A stretch of DNA of 64,000 nt, taken from positions 69,606 to 133,605 of the forward strand of contig JAWKHS010000019.1 of NCBI GenBank assembly GCA_041394705.1, written 5' to 3'. Below the pieces are notes generated by a model. It did no database searches, was not told the origin of the DNA, and saw only the letters and a program-made list of their open reading frames with translations. Positions within the stretch are counted from its first letter, which is position 1. The number at the start of each line of letters is the position of its first letter. Source of the DNA: Vicinamibacterales bacterium. GTDB lineage: Bacteria; Acidobacteriota; Vicinamibacteria; Vicinamibacterales; UBA2999. Shown piece by piece: positions 8,725 through 20,355 of the stretch. The translations under genes were made by a program, and so were the position numbers.

Positions 8725-9528
8725 CTACCGGCCGTGATCGGTCGCGGTCCGGTGTGTTCGCGCGAGAAATGCGGCCGTGCGGGACAGCACCTCTGCCGGA
8801 CGGTCGCGGTGTGGGCTATGGCCGCAGTGGGGCAAGAGCGCCGTCTCGACCGTACCGGCGGTCTGCGCCGCAATCGCCTCCACCTGGGCCACGGTGCCGT
8901 ACTCGTCGTCGATCCCCTGGAGGACGAGGGTGGGGCAGGCCACGCGCGACAGCACGGGCTCGATCGTCCAGGCGCGGAAGGCCGGATCCAGCCACACGCC
9001 GTTCCAGCCGAGGAAGGCCTCGTCGACGTGCTGATGGTGGCGCGCGAGCCGTGCCCGCAGGTCGGAGGCCGCCCACTGGTCGCGCATCCGCGCGATGCTC
9101 GCCACGCTGAGGTCCTCCACGAACACGTGGGGCGCCTCGAGCACGAGCGCCTCGACGCGTGACGGGACGGTGGCCGCCGCCAGGAGCGCGATCGACCCCC
9201 CGTCGCTGTGACCGAACAGGACCGCCCGGGCGATGCCGGCAGCGTCCAGGACGCGGGGCACCACGGCCGCCTCGGTCTCCATGAAGTCGAGGGCGAGCCC
9301 GCGGCCCCGGGCGGCCGAACGGCCGTAGCCGCGGCGGCTGTAGGCGAACACCGGGCGGGAGGTGACCTCGGCCAGAAGGGCGGGGAAGCCGCGCCAGAGC
9401 GACACGGACCCCAGGCCTTCGTGCAGCAGGACGATGGGCACGCCGGGCGCCGGAGCGGCCGCCGGCCACCATCGCGCCTCCAGGACGACGCCGTCCACGA
9501 CCACGTGGTCCGCCACGGCCACGTACAA
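8725..9528 (-). CDS. Alpha/beta hydrolase
   Basis: A 267-residue alpha/beta-hydrolase-fold enzyme of unknown substrate. The nucleophile elbow is GHSDGG (Ser about residue 108), the acid is probably Asp in LVLQGIDDEY, and the base is His in HCGHSPH near the C-terminus. It has no signal peptide, so it is likely cytoplasmic. The start is uncertain: the longest frame begins at a TTG (9528) lying inside a TATTGT -10-like element, and in-frame GTG codons at 9522 and 9516 are alternatives that would give a leaderless message. It is divergent from the SDR gene at 9577 and lies upstream of receptor 3 on the same strand with a 147-bp gap. Confidence 0.85.
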   Translation of the reverse strand: MYVAVADHVVVDGVVLEARWWPAAAPAPGVPIVLLHEGLGSVSLWRGFPALLAEVTSRPVFAYSRRGYGRSAARGRGLALDFMETEAAVVPRVLDAAGIARAVLFGHSDGGSIALLAAATVPSRVEALVLEAPHVFVEDLSVASIARMRDQWAASDLRARLARHHQHVDEAFLGWNGVWLDPAFRAWTIEPVLSRVACPTLVLQGIDDEYGTVAQVEAIAAQTAGTVETALLPHCGHSPHRDRPAEVLSRTAAFLARTHRTATDHGR

Positions 9529-9576
9529 TAGCCGGGCTCGGACCCTGGTCCGACGCGGACTCGGGTCGGAGGAACC

Positions 9577-10599
9577 ATGCGCAAGTCAGTGGCGCTCATC
9601 ACGGGCGCCGGCGGAGAGATAGGACACGGCCTGATCGCCAGGATCGCGGGGGCGGGCGGGCAGGGGATCGTCACCCTCGACCTGAATCCGCTGGAGCCCG
9701 CGCTCGGCCGCCTCGTGCAGCGGGAGTTCACGGGGTCGATCCTCGACACGGCGCTCCTGGAGCGCATCCTGGCCGAGTTCGAGGTGGACGCCATCTACCA
9801 CCTGGCCGCGCTGCTCTCGACGCGGTCGGAGTTCACGCCCGTCACCGCCCACCAGGTGAACGTGGAGGGCACGCTCAGCCTGCTCGAGTTCGCGCAGAAG
9901 GAAGCCGAGTCGCACGGGCGGCCCGTGGTCTTCGTCTACCCGTCGTCGATCGCCGCCTATGGCCTGCCGGACCTGCCGACCAAGGCCCGGGTGGGGCGGG
10001 TCCGCGAGGACGACCACGCGACCCCGACGACCATGTACGGCTGCAACAAGCTGTACTGCGAGCAGCTGGGCCGCTACTACGCCCGCCACTACAAGCAGCT
10101 CTCGGCCGAGCCACAGGCCGGCCGCGTGGACTTCCGCTCGGTCCGGTTCCCGGGGCTCATCAGCGCGGTCACGGTGCCCTCGGGCGGCACGAGCGACTAC
10201 GCGCCGGAGATGATTCACGCGGCCGCCCGCGGCGAACCCTACGCCTGCTTCGTTCGGCCCGATACCCGCATCCCTTTCATGGCCATGCCCGACGGCGTGG
10301 AGGCGCTGCTGGCCCTGGCCGCCGCGCCCAGGGAGGCGCTCACCCGGACGGCCTACAACGTCGGCGCCTTCAACCCGTCGGCGGAGGAGATTCAGCGGAT
10401 GGTGTCGGCGGCGTTCCCGGCGGCCCGGATCAGCTGGGCCCCCGACCTCAAGCGCCAGGGCATCGTGGACTCGTGGCCGGCCGACGTGGACGACTCGGCC
10501 GCCCGCCGGGACTGGGGCTTCGCGCCCGCCTACGACTTCGTGCGGGCCTTCGACGAATACCTGATTCCGACGATTCGGGCGCGCTACGCGTCACAGTGA
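9577..10599 (+). CDS. SDR/epimerase-type L-threonine 3-dehydrogenase (probable)
   Basis: A 340-residue extended short-chain dehydrogenase. It shows the N-terminal Rossmann motif GAGGEIG, a YPSSIAAYG segment and the catalytic YxxxK (YGCNK). The later sequence GLISAVTVPSGGTSDYA, and the PFMAMPD segment, resemble the NAD-dependent epimerase-type threonine dehydrogenases rather than sugar-nucleotide epimerases. These oxidise L-threonine to 2-amino-3-ketobutyrate. The start ATG has GGAGG 5 nt upstream. The gene begins a plus-strand run in which the next genes are 10 nt away or overlap, so it is probably the first gene of an operon through 13370. A sugar-epimerase role cannot be excluded. Confidence 0.75.
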   Translation: MRKSVALITGAGGEIGHGLIARIAGAGGQGIVTLDLNPLEPALGRLVQREFTGSILDTALLERILAEFEVDAIYHLAALLSTRSEFTPVTAHQVNVEGTLSLLEFAQKEAESHGRPVVFVYPSSIAAYGLPDLPTKARVGRVREDDHATPTTMYGCNKLYCEQLGRYYARHYKQLSAEPQAGRVDFRSVRFPGLISAVTVPSGGTSDYAPEMIHAAARGEPYACFVRPDTRIPFMAMPDGVEALLALAAAPREALTRTAYNVGAFNPSAEEIQRMVSAAFPAARISWAPDLKRQGIVDSWPADVDDSAARRDWGFAPAYDFVRAFDEYLIPTIRARYASQ

Positions 10600-10609
10600 A
10601 GGGGTGAGG

Positions 10610-11941
10610 ATGCGCGGACGGAGCGTGATCGGGGCCATCGCGATCGCGATCGCCATCGGCGGAGGAGGCTGCTTGCGGAAGCCCATACCCACCTCGGCGA
10701 CCGACCAGGCGGCGGCCGAGACCTACGTGCGGCTCGTGCTGGCGCTGGGGCGCCACGACGCGAGCTTCGTGGACGCCTACTACGGGCCGGAGACGCTCCG
10801 GGCCGAGGTGGAGCAGGCGGCGTGGCCGCTCGAGGAGATCAACAAGCGCGCGGCGGTGCTGGAAGTGGATCTCCGGGGGCTGCCTCCCGTGGCCGACGGC
10901 GCGCCGGACGCGGATCTGCTCCGCATGCGCCGGGCGTATCTGGCCCGGCAACTGAACGCGCTGCGCGCGCGGATCTCGATGCTGCAGGGACAGCGGTTCC
11001 CGTTCGACGAGGAATCGCGGGAACTCTACGACGCCGTCGCGCCGAGGAACGACGAGGCGTCGTTCCAGGCCACCCTCGACGCCATCGGCGCGCGCCTCGG
11101 CGGGACCGGCGACCTGCCCGCGCGCTACGCCGCCTTCCGGCAGGCGTTCGTCGTGCCGCCCGAGCGCCTCGACTCGGTCTTCACGGCCGCCATCGCCGAG
11201 TGCCGCCGCCGCACGGCCAGCCACATCCCGCTGCCGCCGGGCGAGCGGTTCACCGTGGCCTACGTCACCGGCAAGCCGTGGAGCGGCTACAACTGGTACA
11301 AGGGCAACTTCACCAGCCTGATCGAAGTGAACACGGACCTGCCGGTCTTCATCGACCGGGCCGTGGACCTGGCGTGTCACGAGGGCTACCCCGGTCATCA
11401 CGTCTACAACGCCCTCCTGGAACAGCACCTGGTCCGGGACCGGGGCTGGACGGAGTTCTCGGTGTACCCGCTGTTCTCGCCGCAGTCGCTGATTGCCGAG
11501 GGCACCGCGAACTACGGCATCCAGGTGGCGTTCAGCGACGAGGAGCGCCGGGCCTTCGAGCGCGCCACGCTGTTCCCGCTGGCCGGCCTGGATCCCGCCC
11601 GCGTGGACGAGTACTACGACGTGATGGCGCTCGTGCGCCGGCTCTCCTACGCCGGCAACGAGGCGGCCAGGGGTTATCTGGATGGCCGCATGGACGCGGC
11701 GCGCGCGGCCGACTGGCTCGTGCGCTACGCCATGAACACGCCGGCGCAGGCGGCCCAGCGGGTGGCGTTCTTCGACGCCTATCGCAGCTACGTCATCAAC
11801 TACAACCTCGGCGAGGACATGGTGAAGGCCTACGTCGAGTCGCGGGCCGGTGACGACCCGGCGACGCGCTGGGAGGTGTTCGCCGGCCTCCTCTCGTCGC
11901 CGCGCCTGCCGTCGGACCTGCATGTCGCGGAGGGGCGGTGA
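10610..11941 (+). CDS. DUF885-family putative metallopeptidase, probable lipoprotein
   Basis: A 443-residue DUF885 protein. The N-terminus has a hydrophobic stretch ending GGGGC, resembling a lipoprotein signal, so export and lipidation are likely. The hallmark motif HEGYPGHH (around residues 261-268) carries the putative zinc-binding His and Glu residues of the family; substrates are unknown. The start was placed at the ATG six bases downstream of an in-frame GTG, with an AAGGGG-type ribosome-binding site. It follows the SDR gene by 10 nt, and its stop codon overlaps the next start (TGATG), implying translational coupling. Confidence 0.85.
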   Translation: MRGRSVIGAIAIAIAIGGGGCLRKPIPTSATDQAAAETYVRLVLALGRHDASFVDAYYGPETLRAEVEQAAWPLEEINKRAAVLEVDLRGLPPVADGAPDADLLRMRRAYLARQLNALRARISMLQGQRFPFDEESRELYDAVAPRNDEASFQATLDAIGARLGGTGDLPARYAAFRQAFVVPPERLDSVFTAAIAECRRRTASHIPLPPGERFTVAYVTGKPWSGYNWYKGNFTSLIEVNTDLPVFIDRAVDLACHEGYPGHHVYNALLEQHLVRDRGWTEFSVYPLFSPQSLIAEGTANYGIQVAFSDEERRAFERATLFPLAGLDPARVDEYYDVMALVRRLSYAGNEAARGYLDGRMDAARAADWLVRYAMNTPAQAAQRVAFFDAYRSYVINYNLGEDMVKAYVESRAGDDPATRWEVFAGLLSSPRLPSDLHVAEGR

Positions 11942-12933
11942 TGCGCGCGGTGGAGATTGGCACGTTCGGTCCGCCCGAGGGGCTTCGCGTCGCGGAGCGC
12001 CCGCGCCCGGACCTCCAGCCGGGCGACGTGCTCGTCGCCGTGAAGGCGGCGGGCGTGAATCGCCCCGACGTCCTGCAGCGGCTCGGCAAGTACCCGCCGC
12101 CGCCGGGCGCGTCCGACCTTCCGGGCCTCGAGGTGGCGGGCACGGTGGTCGAGGCGCGTCCTGCCGAGGACGGCGCGCCGGTGCGGTGGAAGGCGGGCGA
12201 CGCGGTGTGTGCGCTGGTGTCGGGCGGCGGGTATGCCGAGTTCTGCGCGGTGCCGGCCGTCCAGTGCCTGCCGGTTCCGCGGGGCTATTCCATGGTGGAA
12301 GCGGCGGCCGTGCCCGAGACCTTCTTCACCGTGTGGACCAACGTGTTCGAGCGCGGACGGCTCGCGCCGGGCGAGATCCTGCTCGTCCACGGCGGGACGA
12401 GCGGCATCGGCACCACCGCCATCCAGCTGGCGCGGGCGTCGGGCGCGCGCGTGTTCGCCACCGCGGGCTCCGCCGACAAGTGCGCCGCCTCGGTGCGCCT
12501 GGGCGCGGAGGCGGCCTTCAACTACCGCGAGGCGGACTGGGTGGCGGAGGTGAAGGCCGCGACCGGCGGCCGGGGCGCCGACGTGGTCCTCGACATGGTC
12601 GGCGGCGACTACGTGGCGAAGAACCTCGAGGCGATGGCCGTCGAGGGGCGCCTCGTGCAGATCGCGTTCCTCAAGGCCGCGCGGGTCGAGATCGATCTCA
12701 TGCACGTGATGCGCCGCCGCCTGACGATCACGGGCTCCACGCTCCGGCCGCGCAGTCCGGCGGAGAAGGGCGCCATCGCGGCGGCGCTCGAGGCGCGCGT
12801 CTGGCCGCTGCTCGAGGCGCGCACCGTGGCGCCGGTGGTGCACGCGACCTTCCCGATGGCGAACGCGTCCGAGGCCCATCGGCTCATGGAGTCGAGCGCC
12901 CACATCGGCAAGATCGTGCTCACCGTGCCATGA
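11941..12933 (+). CDS. NAD(P)H-quinone oxidoreductase, PIG3-like MDR family
   Basis: A 330-residue zinc-independent medium-chain dehydrogenase/reductase resembling quinone oxidoreductases of the PIG3/QOR type, which reduce quinones with NADPH. It has the N-terminal GroES-like domain with AGVNRPDVLQR, and a Rossmann domain with HGGTSGIGTTAIQLA. The start ATG overlaps the stop of the DUF885 gene, and GGAGGGG lies just upstream. Its own stop overlaps the following start (ATGA), so the three genes are tightly coupled. The physiological quinone substrate is unknown. Confidence 0.88.
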   Translation: MRAVEIGTFGPPEGLRVAERPRPDLQPGDVLVAVKAAGVNRPDVLQRLGKYPPPPGASDLPGLEVAGTVVEARPAEDGAPVRWKAGDAVCALVSGGGYAEFCAVPAVQCLPVPRGYSMVEAAAVPETFFTVWTNVFERGRLAPGEILLVHGGTSGIGTTAIQLARASGARVFATAGSADKCAASVRLGAEAAFNYREADWVAEVKAATGGRGADVVLDMVGGDYVAKNLEAMAVEGRLVQIAFLKAARVEIDLMHVMRRRLTITGSTLRPRSPAEKGAIAAALEARVWPLLEARTVAPVVHATFPMANASEAHRLMESSAHIGKIVLTVP

Positions 12934-13370
12934 CACGCTTCGAGCGCGCCGTCGACATCGCCGCGGAGCCGGGGCGCGTGTGGGAGGTCATGAGCGACGT
13001 CGAGCGCTGGCACGAGTGGACGCCGTCGGTGACGGGCATCCGGCGGCTCGACCGCGGTGCGTTCCGGATCGGGAGCCGCGCGCTGATCCGCCAGCCGAAG
13101 TTCCCGCCCGCGCTGTGGACGTGCACCGAGCTCGTGCCCGGCCGGGAGTTCACCTGGGTGAGCGTCGTGCCCGGCCTGCTGCGGGTCACCGGGCGGCACG
13201 GCGTGGCCGCCGCGCCGGGCGGCGCCCGGGCCTGGCTCACGCTGGAGCTCGCGGGGGCCCTGTCGGGGGCGATGGCCCGCCTCACGCGCGACATCACGGA
13301 TCGCTACCTGGACTACGAAGCGGCGGGGCTGAAGGCGCGCAGCGAGCGCCCCGACTTCCGCCACGGGTAG
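12930..13370 (+). CDS. SRPBCC (START-like) family protein
   Basis: A 146-residue SRPBCC-fold protein, recognisable from the N-terminal pattern FERAVDIAAEPGRVWEVMSDVERWHEWTPSV divided around the predicted first helix, and a C-terminal long helix. Members bind hydrophobic ligands or act as polyketide cyclase-like proteins. The gene overlaps the quinone oxidoreductase by ATGA, suggesting a common process, but the ligand cannot be predicted. It is hidden within a longer antisense-like frame; the ATGA start fits the operon pattern. Confidence 0.85.
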   Translation: MTRFERAVDIAAEPGRVWEVMSDVERWHEWTPSVTGIRRLDRGAFRIGSRALIRQPKFPPALWTCTELVPGREFTWVSVVPGLLRVTGRHGVAAAPGGARAWLTLELAGALSGAMARLTRDITDRYLDYEAAGLKARSERPDFRHG

Positions 13371-13488
13371 CCGCTGCCGCGGCTGGCACATGGCGGCGCA
13401 GGAACCGCCGGGCCGGAGGCGTCTGTCGCGCACCCGGGTGCTACCATCCAAGGCGGCCCGGCGAGCACACGGGCGCGGAGGCGGCACG

Positions 13489-14226
13489 GTGGGGCAGGCG
13501 AGTCGAGCGAAAGCCTTGGTGGCGGGCATCGTGCGCCGCGGCCCGTTCACGCCCCTCGCGGCGCCCTCGCTCCACGCGACGCAGTTCGTGCTGGGCCTGA
13601 CCAACCGCGAGGTCGTGAGCTTCGCGCAGCCGCACCGAGCCGAGGCCGCGTCGCGGGTCCGCGACATCGTCACGGGCTTCCCGACCCAGACGATGGGCGT
13701 CGACGAGGCCTACATGATCCGGGCGGCCGTCCTGGCCACGGCCCGCGTCCCGGGCGCGATTGCCGAAGTGGGCGTGTTCCGCGGGGGCACGGCGCGCGTG
13801 ATCGGCGAGGCCAAGGGCCCACGCGCCCTGCACCTGTTCGACACGTTCCAGGGACTGCCGGCGCCGGCCGAGGTGGATCGGGGCTTCGCGGAGGGCGAGT
13901 ACGCGTGCGGCCTCGACGCCGTGCGCGCCTTCCTGACGGGCATTCCCGACGTGCATTTCCACCAGGGCCTGTTCCCGGCGACGGGCGAGGCCGTCGGCGA
14001 CCTGGCGTTCTCCTTCGTGCACCTCGACGTGGACCTGTACCAGAGCACGCGTGACGCGCTGGCGTTCTTCTATCCGCGGATGAGCGTCGGCGGCATGCTG
14101 ATTTCGCACGACTACGTCGAGTTCCCGGCCGTCCGGCAGGCCTTCGACGACTACTTCGGCGCGCACGCCCAGCCCGTGCTGGAGCTGACCGGCAACCAGT
14201 GCCTCGTCGTCAAGATCGCCGGATGA
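13489..14226 (+). CDS. TylF/MycF-family O-methyltransferase-like protein
   Basis: A 245-residue class I SAM-dependent methyltransferase of the TylF/MycF (macrocin O-methyltransferase) type. Features are the SAM-binding EVGVFRGGTAR and the metal/catalytic-type segment HLDVDLYQSTRDAL, followed by GGMLISHDY. The start is a GTG with GGAGG 7 nt upstream; the longer frame from 13390 has low-complexity Arg/Gly-rich sequence without homology signs. Family members methylate sugars on natural products or surface glycans; here there is no polyketide cluster, so a glycan or small-molecule target is more plausible. The next gene is an MFS transporter 46 nt downstream. Confidence 0.82.
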   Translation: MGQASRAKALVAGIVRRGPFTPLAAPSLHATQFVLGLTNREVVSFAQPHRAEAASRVRDIVTGFPTQTMGVDEAYMIRAAVLATARVPGAIAEVGVFRGGTARVIGEAKGPRALHLFDTFQGLPAPAEVDRGFAEGEYACGLDAVRAFLTGIPDVHFHQGLFPATGEAVGDLAFSFVHLDVDLYQSTRDALAFFYPRMSVGGMLISHDYVEFPAVRQAFDDYFGAHAQPVLELTGNQCLVVKIAG

Positions 14227-14272
14227 CGGCCCGTCCGCGCCCGCGCGGGCGGGCGGCGCCGCGCCCGCCCGC

Positions 14273-15448
14273 ATGACGCCCGAGGCGCCGCTCTTCACGC
14301 CCCGCTTCTTCGTGATGTGCGGCTTCAACTTCGTCGTCTTCCTGTCGGCCTTCCAGCTCTTTCCCACGGCGCCGTTCCGGATCCGGGACCTCGGCGGCAG
14401 CGCCGTCGCGTCCGGCCTCTTCCTGGGCCTCCTCACCTATGCCTCGGCCGCCAGCGGCCCGATCACGGGCGGCGTGGTGGACCGGGTGGGCAAGCGGCGC
14501 GTGCTCATGGCGGCGAGCGCGGCGTTGACGCTCTTCGCCGTGCTCTACGGCGTGCTGCCCCGCTACGAGGGCATGCTCGCGCTGGTGGTCCTGCACGGCC
14601 TGTGCTGGTCGGGCCTGCTCGTGGCGGCCAGCTCGTACGTGACCGACATCGTGCCGCCCGGCCGCCGGGCCGAGGGCATGAGCTACTGGGGCATGGCGAC
14701 GATCTTCGCCGTGTCGATGGCGCCCGCGATCGGACTGTGGGTGTACGAGCACGGCGGCTGGCCCGTGCTCTGTCTCGAGACCGCGGGCCTGGGCGTCCTG
14801 ATGTTCACGATTGCCTGGTGGCTCCTGCCGCCCGACACGCCGCACGGCGCCGAGGGCGCGGCATGGCGCTGGCGCTCGCTGGTGGAGTGGCGGGTCCTGG
14901 CCGTCGCGCCCACCATGTTCATGTACTCGTTCGGCTACGGGGGCGTCACGAGCTTCGTGGCCCTCTACAGCGAGGCGGCGGGCGTGCACCCCGCGTCGCT
15001 GTACTTCGCCGCCTACTCGATCGCGGTCCTGGTCACGCGGCCGCCCATCTCACGCCTCGGCGACCGCATCGGCCACGTCAAGGTGCTCCTGCCGTGCCTC
15101 GGCCTCGTCATGGCGGGCTTCGCGCTGCTGGCCGTCGGCGGCAGCCGCGCCATGTTCGTCGTGTCGGCGGTCGTGTTCGGCACGGGGTTCGGGTCGGCCT
15201 ATCCGCTCTTCCTCGGCCACGTGATGCGCCACGTCGCGCCCGAACGCCGGGGCGCGGCCTTCGGCAGCATCATCGCGGCGTTCGACACGGGCGTCGGCAC
15301 GGGGTCGATCACCCTGGGCTGGATCGTCCAGCACTACGGCTATCGGCCGGCGTTCGCGACCGCCGCCGCGCTGGCCTGCCTGGCGGCGCCGTACTTCCTC
15401 CTGGTCGAGCCCCGGGTGCTGCCGCCCGACGCGCCCGTGCACTCGTGA
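14273..15448 (+). CDS. Major facilitator superfamily transporter
   Basis: A 391-residue MFS permease with about 12 hydrophobic segments. The loop 2-3 signature is visible as GGVVDRVGKRRVL, and a related motif recurs in the second half (ISRLGDRIGHVKVL). It is located in the inner membrane, probably as a drug/metabolite exporter or a sugar/organic acid importer; the substrate is unclear. It follows the TylF-like methyltransferase by 46 nt on the same strand and converges on metH with only 10 nt between stop codons. Confidence 0.9.
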   Translation: MTPEAPLFTPRFFVMCGFNFVVFLSAFQLFPTAPFRIRDLGGSAVASGLFLGLLTYASAASGPITGGVVDRVGKRRVLMAASAALTLFAVLYGVLPRYEGMLALVVLHGLCWSGLLVAASSYVTDIVPPGRRAEGMSYWGMATIFAVSMAPAIGLWVYEHGGWPVLCLETAGLGVLMFTIAWWLLPPDTPHGAEGAAWRWRSLVEWRVLAVAPTMFMYSFGYGGVTSFVALYSEAAGVHPASLYFAAYSIAVLVTRPPISRLGDRIGHVKVLLPCLGLVMAGFALLAVGGSRAMFVVSAVVFGTGFGSAYPLFLGHVMRHVAPERRGAAFGSIIAAFDTGVGTGSITLGWIVQHYGYRPAFATAAALACLAAPYFLLVEPRVLPPDAPVHS

Positions 15449-15458
15449 TCGGCCGCGA

Positions 15459-19144
<3,686 letters not shown>

Positions 19145-19148
<4 letters not shown>

Positions 19149-20152
19149 CGGAGGTCCTGGGCGGTGACGCGCCGCGCGCCGGCGCGGCGGACGGGAGCGG
19201 CGGGGCTCCCGAGCAGGGTGTCGGGTTTGGTGGCGGCGGCCACGAGGACGACGAACGGATCGCCGGCGCCCCGGGCGCCGACCTGGACGCGGGCGTTCTC
19301 GAGGCCAGCCGCGGTGAGCCACGTGGACAACGTGCGATCGTCGAAGCCCTGCCAGCGATCGCCGAGCTTCTGGCGCACCCAGTCTTCCTCGTGCGTCCGG
19401 AGATCGAGGATGAGCACGCGCCCGCCGGGCCGCAGCACCCGGACGGCCTCATGGATGGCGCGGCCGGGATCGGCGGCGTGGTGCAGCGTCTGGGAGAGGA
19501 GCGCCACGTCGAAGGAGGCGTCGGCGGCGGGCAGGCGCTCGATCTCGCCGCGCTTCCACACCACGTTGGCGACCTTGCGGCGCTCCGCGAGCTGGCGCGC
19601 CCGCGCGAGGACGGCCGCGGAGCGGTCGATGCCCGTGACCCTGCGGGCCCACCGGGCGGCCTCGAGGGTGAGGTAGCCCTCGCCGCAGCCGACGTCCACG
19701 ACGTCGAGCGGCGGCAGGAGCAGGCCCAGCGCGCGCGACCAGGCGGCCCAGCTTCGCCCCGGCACGAGCTGCCGTCCGTCACGCGTGTCGGCGCCCGCGT
19801 GCTGGTCGAAGTTCTCGCGCCGGAGCCGCCTGACTTCCTGGATCCGGGCGTCGTCGGCGCGCACGTCGGGGCGCGTCGCCGTGCGTTCGAACTCCCGGTC
19901 GAGGAGCTGCCAGAGCGGCGTCTCGACGCCGGGCGTCCTGGCCAGGCGGTAGTAGACGAAGATGCCGTCGCGTTCCTCGGAGACGAGGCCGGCGTCCTTG
20001 AGCAGGCCGAGGTGGCGCGAGACACCCGACTGGGCGAGCCCGAGAATACCCGTCAGCTCCGTGACATTGAAGCGATCCGCCGAGAGCGCCCGGAGCAGCC
20101 GGAGGCGCGCCGGATCGCCGAGCACCCGAAACAGGGCGGAGGTCTCAAGCAT
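19145..20152 (-). CDS. ArsR-type regulator fused to SAM methyltransferase domain (SahR-like)
   Basis: A 335-residue two-domain protein. Residues 1-85 form an ArsR-type winged helix (LGLAQSGVSRHLGLLKDAGLV recognition region, split here by prediction only) with no obvious metal-binding cysteines. The C-terminal part is a class I methyltransferase domain (VVDVGCGEGYL, then LLSQTLHHAADPGRA). The same architecture is known for SahR, a SAH-sensing repressor of SAM-cycle genes in Proteobacteria. It overlaps metH by ATGA, consistent with that role. The start is the ATG at 20152: upstream lies a TATCAT -10-like element and a CATATC/GATATG inverted pair that could be its own operator. A second homologue precedes ahcY at 36063. 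A catalytic methyltransferase function remains possible. Confidence 0.85.
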
Positions 20153-20179
20153 ATCGATAAATCTACCATTGATGATATG
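20150..20179. promoter_or_regulatory. Candidate autoregulatory operator before the metH operon
   Basis: CATATC (20150-20155) and GATATG (20174-20179) form an inverted pair. It overlaps the start codon of the SahR-like gene and a minus-strand -10-like TATCAT (20177-20172). Read on the minus strand it includes TCATATC, which is also found just before the second SahR-like gene at 36063. The shared word is short, so this is suggestive only. Confidence 0.4.
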
Positions 20180-20355
20180 ACAGGCCGGACCTGGGCGCCA
20201 GTCCCCCGTGACCATGGGGCCGACCCGGCCGTCCGCCACCGCGGCGGGCGCCCGCGGTCGGGCCGCGATGCCGGGCGTCGCGGCCGGATCGCTGAAGTAC
20301 ACTAGGGGGCTCCGTGCCGGGTCCCGCGACCGGACCCCGGCCGGACCACGACCTA

